NCBI GenBank assembly: GCA_019695295.1
Contig: JAIBAH010000034.1
Coordinates: 1-37,943, forward strand
Source of the DNA: Bacteroidia bacterium
Lineage (GTDB): Bacteria; Bacteroidota; Bacteroidia; J057
Direction of reading: 5' to 3'
Length of the DNA: 37,943 nucleotides
The notes beneath the pieces are model-generated. The model did no database searches. It saw only the letters and a list, made by a program, of their open reading frames with translations, and was not told the origin of the DNA. The translations under genes and the position numbers were made by a program. Of this stretch, positions 24,401-34,295 are shown piece by piece. How positions within the stretch are numbered: the stretch's first letter is position 1; each line of letters starts with the position of its first letter.

Positions 24401-25306
24401 ATGAATAAGAATATTATTTCCTTTTTCTTATGGATGGCCGCTTCGGCTCTGTTCTTTACTGCCTGCCAAAAAACGATTCACATTGATTTGAATGATTACG
24501 AGAAAAAAGTGGTTGTATTTAGTGAAAATGCCTCCGGCAGGTTTCCGGAGATTTACCTTACCGAATCCCAGTCTTATTATGGCTATCTCGAAATACAGAA
24601 TAGCTTCAAGTTTTTAAAGGACGCTACGGTGATTCTCCGTACCGCAGGCTCTTCCCAAACGCTTACTCCTGCTACCCGCTTCGATACTGTCCCCGATTGG
24701 TGGGGCGGCTCCGGAAGGGATTCCGTGGAGGTATATTATTATACCGGCACGACCCCGCTGGCTGAAGGACAAAAATATGAGCTGGAAGTCGTTCATAATA
24801 ACCGTACGGTGACTTCTGAAATGGAAATTGCTGCTCCGGTACAGGTAAAATCCATAAAGGAGGAAACCATTAATGACCCTTTTTCTGGTCAGCTTTTTCA
24901 GGCAAGTGTGATATTCGACGACGCTAAGGGCCAAAAAGATTACTACCGGGTTGGAGTAATTACTACCAATTCTTATGCGCAATGGAATCCCAATACAGGG
25001 CAATTTGATGATACCATTTATTTCTCCAGTACGAATTACTATATGGTACCGGAAGTAGAGGATGGACAGGAGCTCACAGCGAGTGTGTACAATTCGTACC
25101 CGGGGAGCACAGATATCACAAAACTCAAAATTTTTATCCAGCGCCTTTCCTACGGATTAGGTAACTACCTTGAATCAGTCAACTCTCAAAGCAATAACGG
25201 AAGTGACCCGTTTACAGAGCCTACCCTCCTCCGCTCCAATATACAAAACGGAATTGGCGCCTTTGGAGGATACTCCGTTTCGGATACGGTGTACAGGGAG
25301 TACTAA
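24401..25306 (+). CDS. DUF4249 lipoprotein, partner of the TonB receptor
   Basis: Lipoprotein (FTAC lipobox, Cys22) of the DUF4249 family, which is found beside TonB receptors in Bacteroidota and probably sits on the outer membrane as a substrate-binding or lid subunit; that role is inferred. The mature part begins with the typical KVVVFSENASGRFPEIYLTES and continues as an Ig-like beta domain with LAEGQKYELEVVHNNRTVTSEMEI, then a second part ending GIGAFGGYSVSDTVY, the usual family C-terminus. The protein therefore appears complete at 301 aa. It starts 12 nt after the receptor gene, clearly the same transcript. Confidence 0.85.
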   Translation: MNKNIISFFLWMAASALFFTACQKTIHIDLNDYEKKVVVFSENASGRFPEIYLTESQSYYGYLEIQNSFKFLKDATVILRTAGSSQTLTPATRFDTVPDWWGGSGRDSVEVYYYTGTTPLAEGQKYELEVVHNNRTVTSEMEIAAPVQVKSIKEETINDPFSGQLFQASVIFDDAKGQKDYYRVGVITTNSYAQWNPNTGQFDDTIYFSSTNYYMVPEVEDGQELTASVYNSYPGSTDITKLKIFIQRLSYGLGNYLESVNSQSNNGSDPFTEPTLLRSNIQNGIGAFGGYSVSDTVYREY

Positions 25307-25610
25307 GCGTCTGACCCTGAAAAACCTGACAAATATTACTGAAAGAAGGTAATGGATTAACAGGGGTTTTATGAAAGTGCGGCAAAAATCATTGATTTAA
25401 AAAGTATTGATAATAAATATCGGGCTTTATGGATAAATACCATTTGCCGTTGCTGGTGTGTCGAAGACCACCAACAACCTAATTGCTCAGGATACATTCA
25501 GGTGGAAAACACCTGAATGGGCGAAATAAAACTCTGCGTGTAAAAAACTCCTCTCTTTGCGGCTTCCGCGGCTTTGCGTGAAACAAAAAAAACTCCGCGT
25601 AAAAAAAACC
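25307..25610. other. Gene-free stretch with several hairpins
   Basis: No gene. From left to right: an inverted repeat GTTGCTGGTG/CACCAACAAC (25449-25478; perfect on the minus strand if a G-U pair is allowed), a perfect 10-bp stem CATTCAGGTG/CACCTGAATG with loop GAAAA (25495-25519), and copy A of a dispersed 32-bp repeat (25553-25584). All lie between the ends of two convergent genes. Confidence 0.6.
25553..25584. repeat. Dispersed 32-bp repeat, copy A
   Basis: Starts CTCTTTGCGG, ends CGCGGCTTTGCGTGAAAC. Copy B (34684-34715) differs only in the three bases of the loop of a GCGG/CCGC mini-hairpin (CTT here, TCA there). It belongs to the TTTGCG-rich intergenic repeats found in many bacterial genomes. 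Confidence 0.75.
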
Positions 25611-25641
25611 AACCCTTCGGAAAAATATTCTCCGAAGGGTT
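25611..25641. terminator. Bidirectional terminator
   Basis: AACCCTTCGGA (25611-25621) and TCCGAAGGGTT (25631-25641), an 11-bp perfect stem flanked by a run of A on the left and T on the right. It serves the convergent DUF4249 and alpha-2-macroglobulin genes. Confidence 0.88.
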
Positions 25642-25682
25642 AGTTTTTGGGTTGCTGTTAATAGCGCAAATCTATTTACGGC

Positions 25683-28600
25683 TTACTCCACCCGGATCAT
25701 TCCGCCGGAAGTATGTGCATTAAATTCAGGTGCGTACATGCTCTGAATCGTAGCAATACCGGAAGAGAAAGAGCCTTTGTAATACGTTTTCAGTTCGTAT
25801 TCGATAATGTGGTCGCCTTTTGGGAGATTATCTATGAAGAAATGCGTAGCCACATCCCGGTTACTCTGATAATATCCGATTTTTCCATTGGATTTATAGG
25901 TAGAGATTTGTTCCACCGGCTCAAAACAACCTGCTCTCAAATCTTTCAGGTGTACATATTCCATATCTCTTCCGGTAGAAAATTCGAGTTTTACAAAAAT
26001 CTTATCTCCTGCCTGCAGACTCATTCCGTCTGATACCGGCATTTTATTGCCATATCTTTCCACATAATAGGTTTTCTTTAAAGACAAGCCACTTGTAGCG
26101 TTGGATACCGCATAAATCGGCTGGAAATACTGCCAGTATAAAGCTCCGTAACCATTCCCAATACTGTTTTTGGTGATAGTCCATTCTGCCATTTCAGGTT
26201 TGATTTCTTCCGGTTTCCAGCTTACTTTTACGTATCCTGTACCATCCTCTTCCACGCCTTTATCGGAAGGACTGAAGAACTGACCGCCGAATTTATAGTC
26301 GGTTTGATTGGAGCTTTCGAGCATATTTTCTCCTGTAAGGAAAAGCAGATTGCAGGCGGCCACAGTTGCAGTAGTCGTTTCCCAGGAGCGATTCCGTTTT
26401 TTGCGGAGCATCCAGTTTTTCACCTGATTTACGATTTCCTGGTCATCATAAATTTCATCAAAAGCCTCAGCGACCAAAGCCTGAGTTTCCACTGCGGACT
26501 CGTACCAGAAATATCCCCCCTTTTCATTCCATGACACTCCGTCTTCCTTATCTCTTACAGCAGAATTTTTGAGTGCGTCAAGAATCGTTTTGGCTCGGGC
26601 CGTTTCCCCTCTTCTGTGCAGTGCAAGCGCGAGCATTGCCTGACCAAAAGGAGTGTATTTACCGATATTTTTCACCGCACTTTCTGCAAAGAAGGTATAA
26701 GCCTTTTCTTCGGGTTCAGACATTTTTACCTCCGGATAAAAAGAACGGGTATAGAGCGCCTGAATATCCGAAATACTTGCAATATATTCCTCTTTTCTAT
26801 CTTCTTTTTTGGCGTCCTTATACACTTTCTGAATTTCATCATCAGAATATCTGACCGCTTTTTCCATTTTTTCCTTTACGGTTTCACTGGCTTTCACTCC
26901 AAGTTTATTCAGATGTCCGAAGCCTTCGAGCAAGAGACGGGTGATATAATTACTTGCACCACCGCCGGGGAACCAACTGAAACTTCCGTCACTGTTCTGA
27001 CGATCCCAAAGCGTTTTTTCGGCTTTATCCATCTCAGAAGCCATACGCTCCATATCCATCAGTGTCCCGATTCTTTTTTTCCAGTCATCCTGTTTTGCAT
27101 TCAGTATCCAGGGCGTTTCTTCCAGCATAGCCGACTTCAATTCTTCATTTTTGGAAAGCATATCTAAGATTCCCTCCTTGTTTTCGGAGCTTTTAGTCCA
27201 TTTTTCCAGTACTGATTTTACGGCGGGAGTACTGTTCAGTACATGATTGCTGATGGCATTGGCATAATACCGGCTGAATAACTGTTCAGAACATTCATGA
27301 GGGAACTCCATCAGGTAAGGCATGGATTGCAAGGCGTACCAGGCCGGATTTTCCGAAAACTCCATGGTAAACAAAGAGTTACGGATTCCTCTGTTCATAG
27401 AGAAAGACTCCCTGAGCCCGGGCATTATAAAAGTTTTTGTTTCCTTACTTTTTACATACAAAGGCAGGCTTTCGGTAATCAGGACATCGTCAGTGAGTAC
27501 AGGAAGTGCGTTTTCCTCCCCGTCCGCAAACTCTCCGGATTGTGCAATTACTCTGTAAGTAAGTGCCGAAACATCTTTGGGCACAGAAATACTCCATGTC
27601 AAAGAAGCATTCTGATTCATTGGCGCACTAAACGTTACTTCCGGGCTGCCGCCGTTGAGCATTTTAGCAGTCACATCCTGTCCGGAAATGATATCTGTAA
27701 ACTGAATCTGCGCTTTTCCCGTTAATTCTTTTCCGGTCTGATTAATTACCGTAGCAGCAAACTTCATATTATCTCCCATTCGTACAAAACGGGGGTTATT
27801 CGGCAGAATCATCATTGGCTTTTGCGTAAAGATATCAGAAGAAGTAATCTCTCCGGATTTTCCATCTTCAGTATGAGCAAATGCAGCAAATTTCCATTGG
27901 GTTAACGCTTCAGGACTGGTAAAATTCACCAGAACATCTCCTTCTGCATTGGTTTCAAGGTGAGGGAGGAAGAAAGCTGTTTCCTTCAGATTGGTTCTTA
28001 CGAATTTTTCTTTTTTCATTTCCACCGCCTGACCACTTACAGTCGATTTGGCATCCTGTTTCGCTCCCTCCGGAGTATCGGGTTCTTTGTCGGCTAAATC
28101 CGGAATGCCATCCGCATCTGACTCTTCGCTTACCAGTTTTTGAGTGTCGGGACTAACAGCAAAAGCAGCATATCCTGTCCCTGAATCTTTCGATTGTCCC
28201 ATACTATCCATTACTGCCATACTTGCTTCTGGTGCTTCTCCTTTTTTGCCGGATTTGGGTTTAAACCCGGCTGCTTTTTGTTTTTGAGCATAATAATTCA
28301 GCTCCGCAAAAGAAATATCTGCATTGGGAACTCTGGGTGTCCGGTTGATAAAATAGAAGGAAGGCGAGATAACGTCAAACCCTGAACCCTGACTTACTAC
28401 CGGATTATAATAATAGCGGTAGGGATTAGAATTCTGATTGCTGAAAGACGGAACGTACCAGGAATTATAGAAGATGGCGTCCAGGGATTTGTCATACATA
28501 AGCGCAAGCAATTCCGCAGAAACAGGGCTTCCGCCATTCAGTGCCGTAACGTTCAGTTTCCATTCCTCTCTGGCTCCCGGCACAAGCTTGTTGCGGAAAC

Positions 28601-31600
28601 TCATCCATTTTACCTTTAGTTTATGATTTTCGGATTTTACGGTAAAATTATCTTCAAAAGTCAGATACTGATTGTTTTTGATGGTAACCATTACAATCTG
28701 ATAATTTCCTTCCCAGCTTCCATCTACCGGCACTTCAACTATATTTTTTCCGCCCCGGATTTCTTTCAGGGTAGAATATACTACTCGTTTGTCTTTTACG
28801 ACGAGATAGTTCAGGTAGAGCATTTCATTCTGGGAATACAGATAATGTGTCAGCGTATTGCCGGCAATGATTTCCGGATTGGCAATGTGTGACCATAAAG
28901 TAGTGGTAAAAGGAGATTCATTCGAGGTAGAATCCCACAGGGTAAAACTACCGTTAAAGGTTGCCGTGTCACCTGTTTTGTCCACCACATTCATAGTGTA
29001 ATAATATCTTCCTACTTGTTGTGTACTTAATACAGTAGGGATAAAATTTACGGTATCCGCCGCAGAAAAAGGCATTTCTCCGGTTTTGGAAAGGCTTTTG
29101 ATATCCACTCCATAAAAATCCTTATCAGCAGGAATCAGATAAAAAGCAAGTGTTCCTCCTCTGGGTACGTTCTGATTGTCCACATTGTTGATATGTAACT
29201 CAACGGGTTTGAGTCCGGATTTATTCATGAACTCAGGAAAACTTGCGTAAGGGCGAACACTTTCCTTCGTAAGTACTACCGTTTGATCCAGTTCATAAAA
29301 CTCACCGGAAGCTTCGGATACTTTTGCTGTCATTAGAATGTACAGGGAAGTCAGGTTTTTAAGGGAATCTGTTTTGACGGGAGGAACGATTACATTGAAC
29401 TCTCCTTTCAAATCGGTTTCTGTTACTTTATTAAAAGAAGAAATCAGATTGTTGGATTCCCAGTAATTGCCTGTATAATGCCGGTATTCAACCTTTACCT
29501 CTACTTTTGCCCCTCTCAGCGGTACACCGGCATAATAAATGGCTTTTCCTCTGAGGGTTACACTGTCTCCGATTTCGACTTCATTCTTTACAGGAAGCGT
29601 TTCCACCCAGAATTTCGGTCTTTTATATTCTTCTATTTTCAGGATAAGTCTTCCGAAATACTTGCGGGAGGGCTGATTGTTTTGAATCCATTCTACAATT
29701 ACTTCTATTTCGCCTGAGGAGGTTTTGGGTAAAATAAGGGAGTCACTGAAACTTCCGTAGCGGTTGGTTATCAGGGTGTGTTCTGCCAGTTTTTCACCAT
29801 AAGTAATCCTGAAGGTATCTTCTTTAATGGGGATAAAAGTATTACTGCCCCGGTTATAGGGAATGGCTTTTATATACACCGTTTGTCCCGGGCGGTAAAT
29901 TTTGCGGTCAGAGAACATCAATACCCCCTGCTCGAGTATTTCTCCTCCGTAATCGTAGGTATAAGGGTCGATTTTTTCGTCAAGTTCCATTATTACAGGC
30001 CCGGAATCAATCGGAACCGGTTTCACTTCTTCTTTTTTGGGGGTATTTTTTTTCTTTTTATCCGGAGTAAGATTCATATCGGAAACCAGATTCCATGAAA
30101 CATAATCGCTTTCGGAAATGGTTAAAGTATTGGCCATTGTCTCAGTCCCGTTTCGGAATGCAAACATATACCGGAGATAGGAATCGCCTGAATACAGCGG
30201 CTTCACAAAATCAAAATGCCCTTTACTATCCGTACTGTAAGTACTGTCCTGCACAAAATCAATGGCTTTTTCGTCGGGGAAATAATAACGTACCGCCTGC
30301 ATTCCATCGAGGGGTTTACCGGTTTTACGGTCGGCAAAATACAATTTATAATACATAGGGTCATCTACATAATAAAAGGCAATATCGTTTACATAAAAAT
30401 GTACTGCCTGAACCGTCCCTGTTTTGGCGTTAAAACCGGCATTGTCCGACATTGCAAGCCAGTATTCCCCTTCTGAGATAGCCGGTATTTTGATTTCTTT
30501 GGTGTGATAACGATAATCTGAGGATTCAAAGGTTTCATCCCAGGATTGTACCGCAGTGAGCTTGGCAAATCCTTCCGGTTTGACACTGGCGGTAGTCGCA
30601 TTAAAAGGATAGAGACGAAACCATATCTGTCCGGCATTCCGTTGTCTGACCAATACCGGAATCGGGGTCATGGAGGGGTTTACTTCCGGAAAGGATAAAT
30701 CCATGCTTTTTGCACTTAAATCCTGCTGAATTTGTTTACACACCATCGCTCCGTGAGAGGTGGGATAACGCTTTATGGCTTCTTCACATATCCGGTTGGC
30801 TTTTATAAAATCCTGGAAATAAAGAGAGTCATTTTTATTGTCGCTGTACATATAGTTCAGCCCGCGGTTAGCATAGAACTTTGCCATGAAAGAATACACA
30901 TCGGTAACGGCGGGATGTTCATTGTTGAGCTTGGCTAACTTCTGTAAAGAGGCAATGTATAAGGAATCGGCGGATTTGCTGCCGTATGGAGCAACACTTC
31001 TGCCAAAATCCAGCCTTTCCAGGTCGGCAAGAATGAGCGCAAAGGTATCCTTGCGGGAAATATGAAGATTCAGCAGATTCTGATAAATATCCGTGGCAAT
31101 TTTATGGGCTGCGCTTGTATCCGGAGTAGTAAAATTCGTTGTGAGGTAAGTACGGATATCAGAAAGAGCAGCCTCCGGTTTTAACACAAAAGGACTGGGT
31201 ACCGGATCCGGGCTAATCCTGTCATTTTGAAAAAACTCCAGTGCATGATGTGTCATTACATCATAAATCGTAGGACGATACTGAAAAGAAAGCGCCTTTG
31301 ACTCAGGGTTCTGAAGTAAAATCCCCGAATATTCCACTACACTTAATCCTTTCAACCCATTTTTGTTGGAAATAGAATTGACATACAGACCAGTGATTTC
31401 TTTATAAAAACGCTTTAAGTCCCACGTATGATAATTATCGCTCATGGGCGTATTGTTCTCATTGATGTTGTTGATAATCCAGTATTGTCTGTTGAGGATA
31501 TCGTTGTAGGTATTCGCAAGTGTATTTTGCAAAATGGCATTTACAGGGAAGTTAGCTTTGCCGATTTCTTCTTTCAAAAAATCAATGTTGAGCGAGTCCA

Positions 31601-31850
31601 CAGTAGCGGCTTCTTCTATTGCTCCCTGATATTTCATAATATAAAATACCGCATTTACCCAATCCTGGGTTTTGTTCTGCTCTTTTGCTTTCTGAAGGAT
31701 TTTGTAGGCTGTAGTCCGGGCAGCCCTTAAGTTGGCTGCATCTTCGTTTTTAAAAAGTTCTTTCCAGTCAGTTTCTATCGGTGTAGTCTGACTGTATCCG
31801 GAAAGAACAAATAACATTAACAGAGGAATAGAAGCAATTAGTTTTTTCAT
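25683..31850 (-). CDS. Alpha-2-macroglobulin family protein, thioester type
   Basis: Very large secreted or periplasmic protein (2055 aa) that in characterised relatives traps attacking proteases: cleavage of a bait segment triggers a fold change and covalent capture by a thioester. Signal peptide: residues 1-21. MG-type beta domains occupy the first 1200 residues (for example MFSDRKIYRPGQTVYIKAIPYNRG). The A2M block VRTNLKETAFFLPHLETN and the SPEALTQWKF strand follow. The thioester motif is ECSEQ (Cys1520, Glu1522, Gln1523), then an alpha-toroid and receptor-like end. A variable stretch (about 1195-1290) before the A2M block includes a calcium-binding-like DADGIPDLADKEPDTP (from Asp1245) and is the likely bait region. 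The start at 31850 gives a clean signal peptide; an upstream ATG at 31925 would add 25 residues. No pbpC gene accompanies it. Confidence 0.9.
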   Translation of the reverse strand: MKKLIASIPLLMLFVLSGYSQTTPIETDWKELFKNEDAANLRAARTTAYKILQKAKEQNKTQDWVNAVFYIMKYQGAIEEAATVDSLNIDFLKEEIGKANFPVNAILQNTLANTYNDILNRQYWIINNINENNTPMSDNYHTWDLKRFYKEITGLYVNSISNKNGLKGLSVVEYSGILLQNPESKALSFQYRPTIYDVMTHHALEFFQNDRISPDPVPSPFVLKPEAALSDIRTYLTTNFTTPDTSAAHKIATDIYQNLLNLHISRKDTFALILADLERLDFGRSVAPYGSKSADSLYIASLQKLAKLNNEHPAVTDVYSFMAKFYANRGLNYMYSDNKNDSLYFQDFIKANRICEEAIKRYPTSHGAMVCKQIQQDLSAKSMDLSFPEVNPSMTPIPVLVRQRNAGQIWFRLYPFNATTASVKPEGFAKLTAVQSWDETFESSDYRYHTKEIKIPAISEGEYWLAMSDNAGFNAKTGTVQAVHFYVNDIAFYYVDDPMYYKLYFADRKTGKPLDGMQAVRYYFPDEKAIDFVQDSTYSTDSKGHFDFVKPLYSGDSYLRYMFAFRNGTETMANTLTISESDYVSWNLVSDMNLTPDKKKKNTPKKEEVKPVPIDSGPVIMELDEKIDPYTYDYGGEILEQGVLMFSDRKIYRPGQTVYIKAIPYNRGSNTFIPIKEDTFRITYGEKLAEHTLITNRYGSFSDSLILPKTSSGEIEVIVEWIQNNQPSRKYFGRLILKIEEYKRPKFWVETLPVKNEVEIGDSVTLRGKAIYYAGVPLRGAKVEVKVEYRHYTGNYWESNNLISSFNKVTETDLKGEFNVIVPPVKTDSLKNLTSLYILMTAKVSEASGEFYELDQTVVLTKESVRPYASFPEFMNKSGLKPVELHINNVDNQNVPRGGTLAFYLIPADKDFYGVDIKSLSKTGEMPFSAADTVNFIPTVLSTQQVGRYYYTMNVVDKTGDTATFNGSFTLWDSTSNESPFTTTLWSHIANPEIIAGNTLTHYLYSQNEMLYLNYLVVKDKRVVYSTLKEIRGGKNIVEVPVDGSWEGNYQIVMVTIKNNQYLTFEDNFTVKSENHKLKVKWMSFRNKLVPGAREEWKLNVTALNGGSPVSAELLALMYDKSLDAIFYNSWYVPSFSNQNSNPYRYYYNPVVSQGSGFDVISPSFYFINRTPRVPNADISFAELNYYAQKQKAAGFKPKSGKKGEAPEASMAVMDSMGQSKDSGTGYAAFAVSPDTQKLVSEESDADGIPDLADKEPDTPEGAKQDAKSTVSGQAVEMKKEKFVRTNLKETAFFLPHLETNAEGDVLVNFTSPEALTQWKFAAFAHTEDGKSGEITSSDIFTQKPMMILPNNPRFVRMGDNMKFAATVINQTGKELTGKAQIQFTDIISGQDVTAKMLNGGSPEVTFSAPMNQNASLTWSISVPKDVSALTYRVIAQSGEFADGEENALPVLTDDVLITESLPLYVKSKETKTFIMPGLRESFSMNRGIRNSLFTMEFSENPAWYALQSMPYLMEFPHECSEQLFSRYYANAISNHVLNSTPAVKSVLEKWTKSSENKEGILDMLSKNEELKSAMLEETPWILNAKQDDWKKRIGTLMDMERMASEMDKAEKTLWDRQNSDGSFSWFPGGGASNYITRLLLEGFGHLNKLGVKASETVKEKMEKAVRYSDDEIQKVYKDAKKEDRKEEYIASISDIQALYTRSFYPEVKMSEPEEKAYTFFAESAVKNIGKYTPFGQAMLALALHRRGETARAKTILDALKNSAVRDKEDGVSWNEKGGYFWYESAVETQALVAEAFDEIYDDQEIVNQVKNWMLRKKRNRSWETTTATVAACNLLFLTGENMLESSNQTDYKFGGQFFSPSDKGVEEDGTGYVKVSWKPEEIKPEMAEWTITKNSIGNGYGALYWQYFQPIYAVSNATSGLSLKKTYYVERYGNKMPVSDGMSLQAGDKIFVKLEFSTGRDMEYVHLKDLRAGCFEPVEQISTYKSNGKIGYYQSNRDVATHFFIDNLPKGDHIIEYELKTYYKGSFSSGIATIQSMYAPEFNAHTSGGMIRVE

Positions 31851-31956
31851 TATGAATATATGCCTGAATGAATAAAAATTATAAGATAATTTTTTAGACA
31901 GATTCTTAGTAACGAAAAAGTTCATATTAAATTTTCCCGTTCCTGAAAATCGTTTA

Positions 31957-31964
31957 CAAAACTA
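31957..31964 (-). promoter_or_regulatory. -7 element of the alpha-2-macroglobulin gene
   Basis: CAAAACTA on the plus strand is TAGTTTTG on the minus strand, a perfect TAnnTTTG; a TTTG lies 23 bp further upstream (31991-31988). The leader would be about 100 nt to the preferred start. Confidence 0.45.
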
Positions 31965-32192
31965 CTCATTTTTTTCAATAGATTACGCAAAATGGATTGT
32001 TTTTGTGTCATAATACCATTAAATGATGTTTTTTACTTCTTGGTAAGCGATTTGTGGACTTATAGATTACGAATCCGAAGCAGGGAGGACAATGTTTTTA
32101 TGGATACACATTTTGAACAGTCCCGAAAAAACAAATACGGGAATTGGAGGTTTTATGAAAGCAGTGTACATTTGGAAATGGAAATCAGATAA

Positions 32193-32204
32193 CGGTATAT
32201 ACCG
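32193..32204. promoter_or_regulatory. 12-bp palindrome upstream of folA
   Basis: CGGTATATACCG is a perfect palindrome 28 bp before the folA start. It could be an operator; no regulator is known for it. The rest of the gap 31965-32232 shows no gene. Confidence 0.35.
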
Positions 32205-32232
32205 GTAAACCTTTAACAGCAATACTTTAAAA

Positions 32233-32724
32233 ATGCAAACGATATCAGTCATTTTTGCGGCTTCAGAAAATCATGTAATTGGTTACAAAAATCAGTTACC
32301 CTGGCGGTTATCCGGAGACTTGAAGTATTTCAAACGGATTACCTCCGGAAAAACAGTGATTATGGGGAGAAAAACCTATGAATCACTGGGAAAACCCCTG
32401 CCCAACCGCCGAAACATCGTTGTCTCCTCTCTGTTTACGGAGGTAGAAGGAATCGAAGTAGCCCCCAATCTTAACGCTGCACTGAAATTATGTGAAGGGG
32501 AAGCCGAGGTGTTTCTGATTGGAGGTGCACAAATTTTCAAAACAGCCTTTGAAGAAAAAATAGTGGATAAGATATATTTTACCCTCGTTCATGCCGAAAC
32601 AGAAGGAGATACTTTTTTTGAAATTCCGGATAAAAATCACTGGAAAATTGTGGGCGTGGAAGCCAATCAGGCAGATGAAAAAAATGAGTATGCCTATACC
32701 TTTATCACGATGGTAACCACCTGA
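32233..32724 (+). CDS. folA: Dihydrofolate reductase
   Basis: Reduces dihydrofolate to tetrahydrofolate with NADPH, supplying one-carbon units for thymidylate and purines; cytosolic. Motifs: VIFAASENHVIGYKNQLPWRL, the catalytic acid Asp29 in SGDLKYFK, the NADPH-binding IMGRKTYESLG, PNRRNIVVS, and VFLIGGAQIF followed by DKIYFTLVHAETEGDTFF. The length of 163 aa is standard for the chromosomal enzyme. No thyA gene adjoins it, although the two are often linked. It converges with cysS. Confidence 0.94.
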   Translation: MQTISVIFAASENHVIGYKNQLPWRLSGDLKYFKRITSGKTVIMGRKTYESLGKPLPNRRNIVVSSLFTEVEGIEVAPNLNAALKLCEGEAEVFLIGGAQIFKTAFEEKIVDKIYFTLVHAETEGDTFFEIPDKNHWKIVGVEANQADEKNEYAYTFITMVTT

Positions 32725-32730
32725 AAAAAA

Positions 32731-32757
32731 ACAGCGCAGCTTTTGAAACTGCGCTGT
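32731..32757 (-). terminator. Terminator of cysS
   Basis: ACAGCGCAG (32731-32739) and CTGCGCTGT (32749-32757), a 9-bp perfect stem. Its minus-strand exit reads a run of T, so it mainly ends the cysS transcript; the plus-strand side lacks a good T tract. Confidence 0.8.
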
Positions 32758-32771
32758 GTAGAAATTTTAGC

Positions 32772-34295
32772 TTATTCTTTTATCCATTCTGTACCCTGAG
32801 GGGTATCTTTTAATTTGATGTTCATTTTGATAAGCTCATCCCGGATAAAGTCAGAAACCTTAAAGTTTTTGTCTTTTCGTGCGTCGCTTCGGATACTTGT
32901 AATGACGTTCATCAGACCCTGAACCATTCCGTCACTTTCTCCTCCGGCTGAATCTTCTTCCGTTTTGAGTCCTAAAATATCGAAGAAAAAGGTTTCAAAT
33001 TCTTTGGAGAACTGCATCAGCGTTTCGGCAGACACCGCTAACGGCCCGCTTCTGTCAGCATAAAGCTGATTAATCACCGGAACCACCTCAAAAAACCGGG
33101 CGATGGTTTTAGCAGTATTAAAATCATCATTCATAAAACTCTCAGCGTCTTCACGGAACGTTTTCAGGTTTTTCTCCATGTCCTCATTCAGCGCAACCAA
33201 TCGGTTTTCCCCCTTGATTTCTCTCAATCGTTTGAGGGCGTCAGTGATTCTTTTGAGTGCTTTTTCCGCTGACTGAAGCGATACATTGGAAAAATCAATC
33301 GTGCTTCTGTAGTGAGCCTGAAGGATATAGAAACGAATCGTCATGGGAGAGTAAGCCTGTTCCAGCAAAGGATGTTTACCGGTATAAAGTTCCTTCAGAT
33401 TGATTCCGTTCCCCAGTGATTTTGCCATTTTCTGCCCTTCGAGCGTAATCATATTACAGTGAAGCCAGTATTTCGCCTCTCCGTAATGATCGAATCCGGG
33501 AGCATGATTGCACGCATTGGACTGAGCGATTTCAGCTTCATGATGCGGAAAAATCAAGTCCAGTCCGCCTCCGTGAATATCATATTTTTCGCCCAGATAT
33601 TTGGTGCTCATAGCACTACATTCGATATGCCAGCCCGGAAAGCCTGTGCTCCACGGAGAACTCCATTTCATCAAATGAGATTCGTCCGCTTTTTTCCACA
33701 GGGCAAAATCTGCAGGATGTCTTTTTTCGTCCTGCCCTTCCAGGTTTTCCCTGTATCCCGAAACGATTTCCTCGAGGTTTCTGCCGGACAATTCTCCGTA
33801 TCCGAATACTTCATTGTATTTGAGCGTATCAAAATAAACGGAGCCGTTGATGATATAGGCAAACCCATTCGCAAGGATTTTTTCAATCATTTCAATTTGT
33901 TCCGGAATATGTCCCGTAGCCCGGGGTTCTATGCTTGGACGCAGTACATTCAGTGCATCCATGTCAAAATGATAACTATCGGTGTATCGCTGTGCTATCT
34001 CCATTGGCTCCAGGCGGTCGGCCTTGGCTTTCTTCTGAAGTTTGTCTTCCCCATCGTCGCTGTCTCCGGTAAGATGTCCCACATCCGTGATATTCCTTAC
34101 ATACCGTACTTTCATACCCATATAAGTAAGATAACGATAGACAATATCAAACGTGATTGCCGGGCGGGCGTGCCCAAGATGTGCATCTCCATATACCGTA
34201 GGTCCGCACAGATACATTCCGGTAAAAGGCGGATGCAGGGGCTCGAATTTTTCTTTTTGACGGGTTAATGTATTGTAAACAAAAAGATTTAACAT
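32772..34295 (-). CDS. cysS: Cysteinyl-tRNA synthetase
   Basis: Class I aminoacyl-tRNA synthetase that charges tRNA-Cys; essential and cytosolic. The signature HIGH appears as HLGH (39-42) after [11 protein letters not shown], where Cys30 is a zinc ligand. Further zinc ligands are in [10 protein letters not shown] and HHEAEIAQS, and the KMSKS loop is KMAKS (289-293). The C-terminal helical domain (from about 335) contains [13 protein letters not shown] and ends in [11 protein letters not shown]. The length of 507 aa is at the long end but normal for this phylum. It is alone on its strand; the promoter is probably the TATCTTGA-like sequence close upstream. Confidence 0.95.
   Translation of the reverse strand: MLNLFVYNTLTRQKEKFEPLHPPFTGMYLCGPTVYGDAHLGHARPAITFDIVYRYLTYMGMKVRYVRNITDVGHLTGDSDDGEDKLQKKAKADRLEPMEIAQRYTDSYHFDMDALNVLRPSIEPRATGHIPEQIEMIEKILANGFAYIINGSVYFDTLKYNEVFGYGELSGRNLEEIVSGYRENLEGQDEKRHPADFALWKKADESHLMKWSSPWSTGFPGWHIECSAMSTKYLGEKYDIHGGGLDLIFPHHEAEIAQSNACNHAPGFDHYGEAKYWLHCNMITLEGQKMAKSLGNGINLKELYTGKHPLLEQAYSPMTIRFYILQAHYRSTIDFSNVSLQSAEKALKRITDALKRLREIKGENRLVALNEDMEKNLKTFREDAESFMNDDFNTAKTIARFFEVVPVINQLYADRSGPLAVSAETLMQFSKEFETFFFDILGLKTEEDSAGGESDGMVQGLMNVITSIRSDARKDKNFKVSDFIRDELIKMNIKLKDTPQGTEWIKE

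Noticed and set aside
22088-25306. SusC/SusD glycan utilisation locus
   Set aside because: The receptor is shorter than SusC and its partner is a DUF4249 lipoprotein, not SusD; no glycoside hydrolase is nearby.
26616-27167. 183-residue plus-strand frame opposite the macroglobulin gene
   Set aside because: Antisense shadow of the coding strand; no family resemblance.
31851-31925. Longer start for the alpha-2-macroglobulin at 31925
   Set aside because: It would put 25 non-signal residues before a complete signal peptide. The -7 element at 31957-31964 allows either start, so this is a preference, not proof.
33459-34268. 269-residue frame on the plus strand opposite cysS
   Set aside because: It is the antisense of a clearly identified synthetase gene; its composition (Phe, Ser, Ile rich) is typical of a shadow frame.
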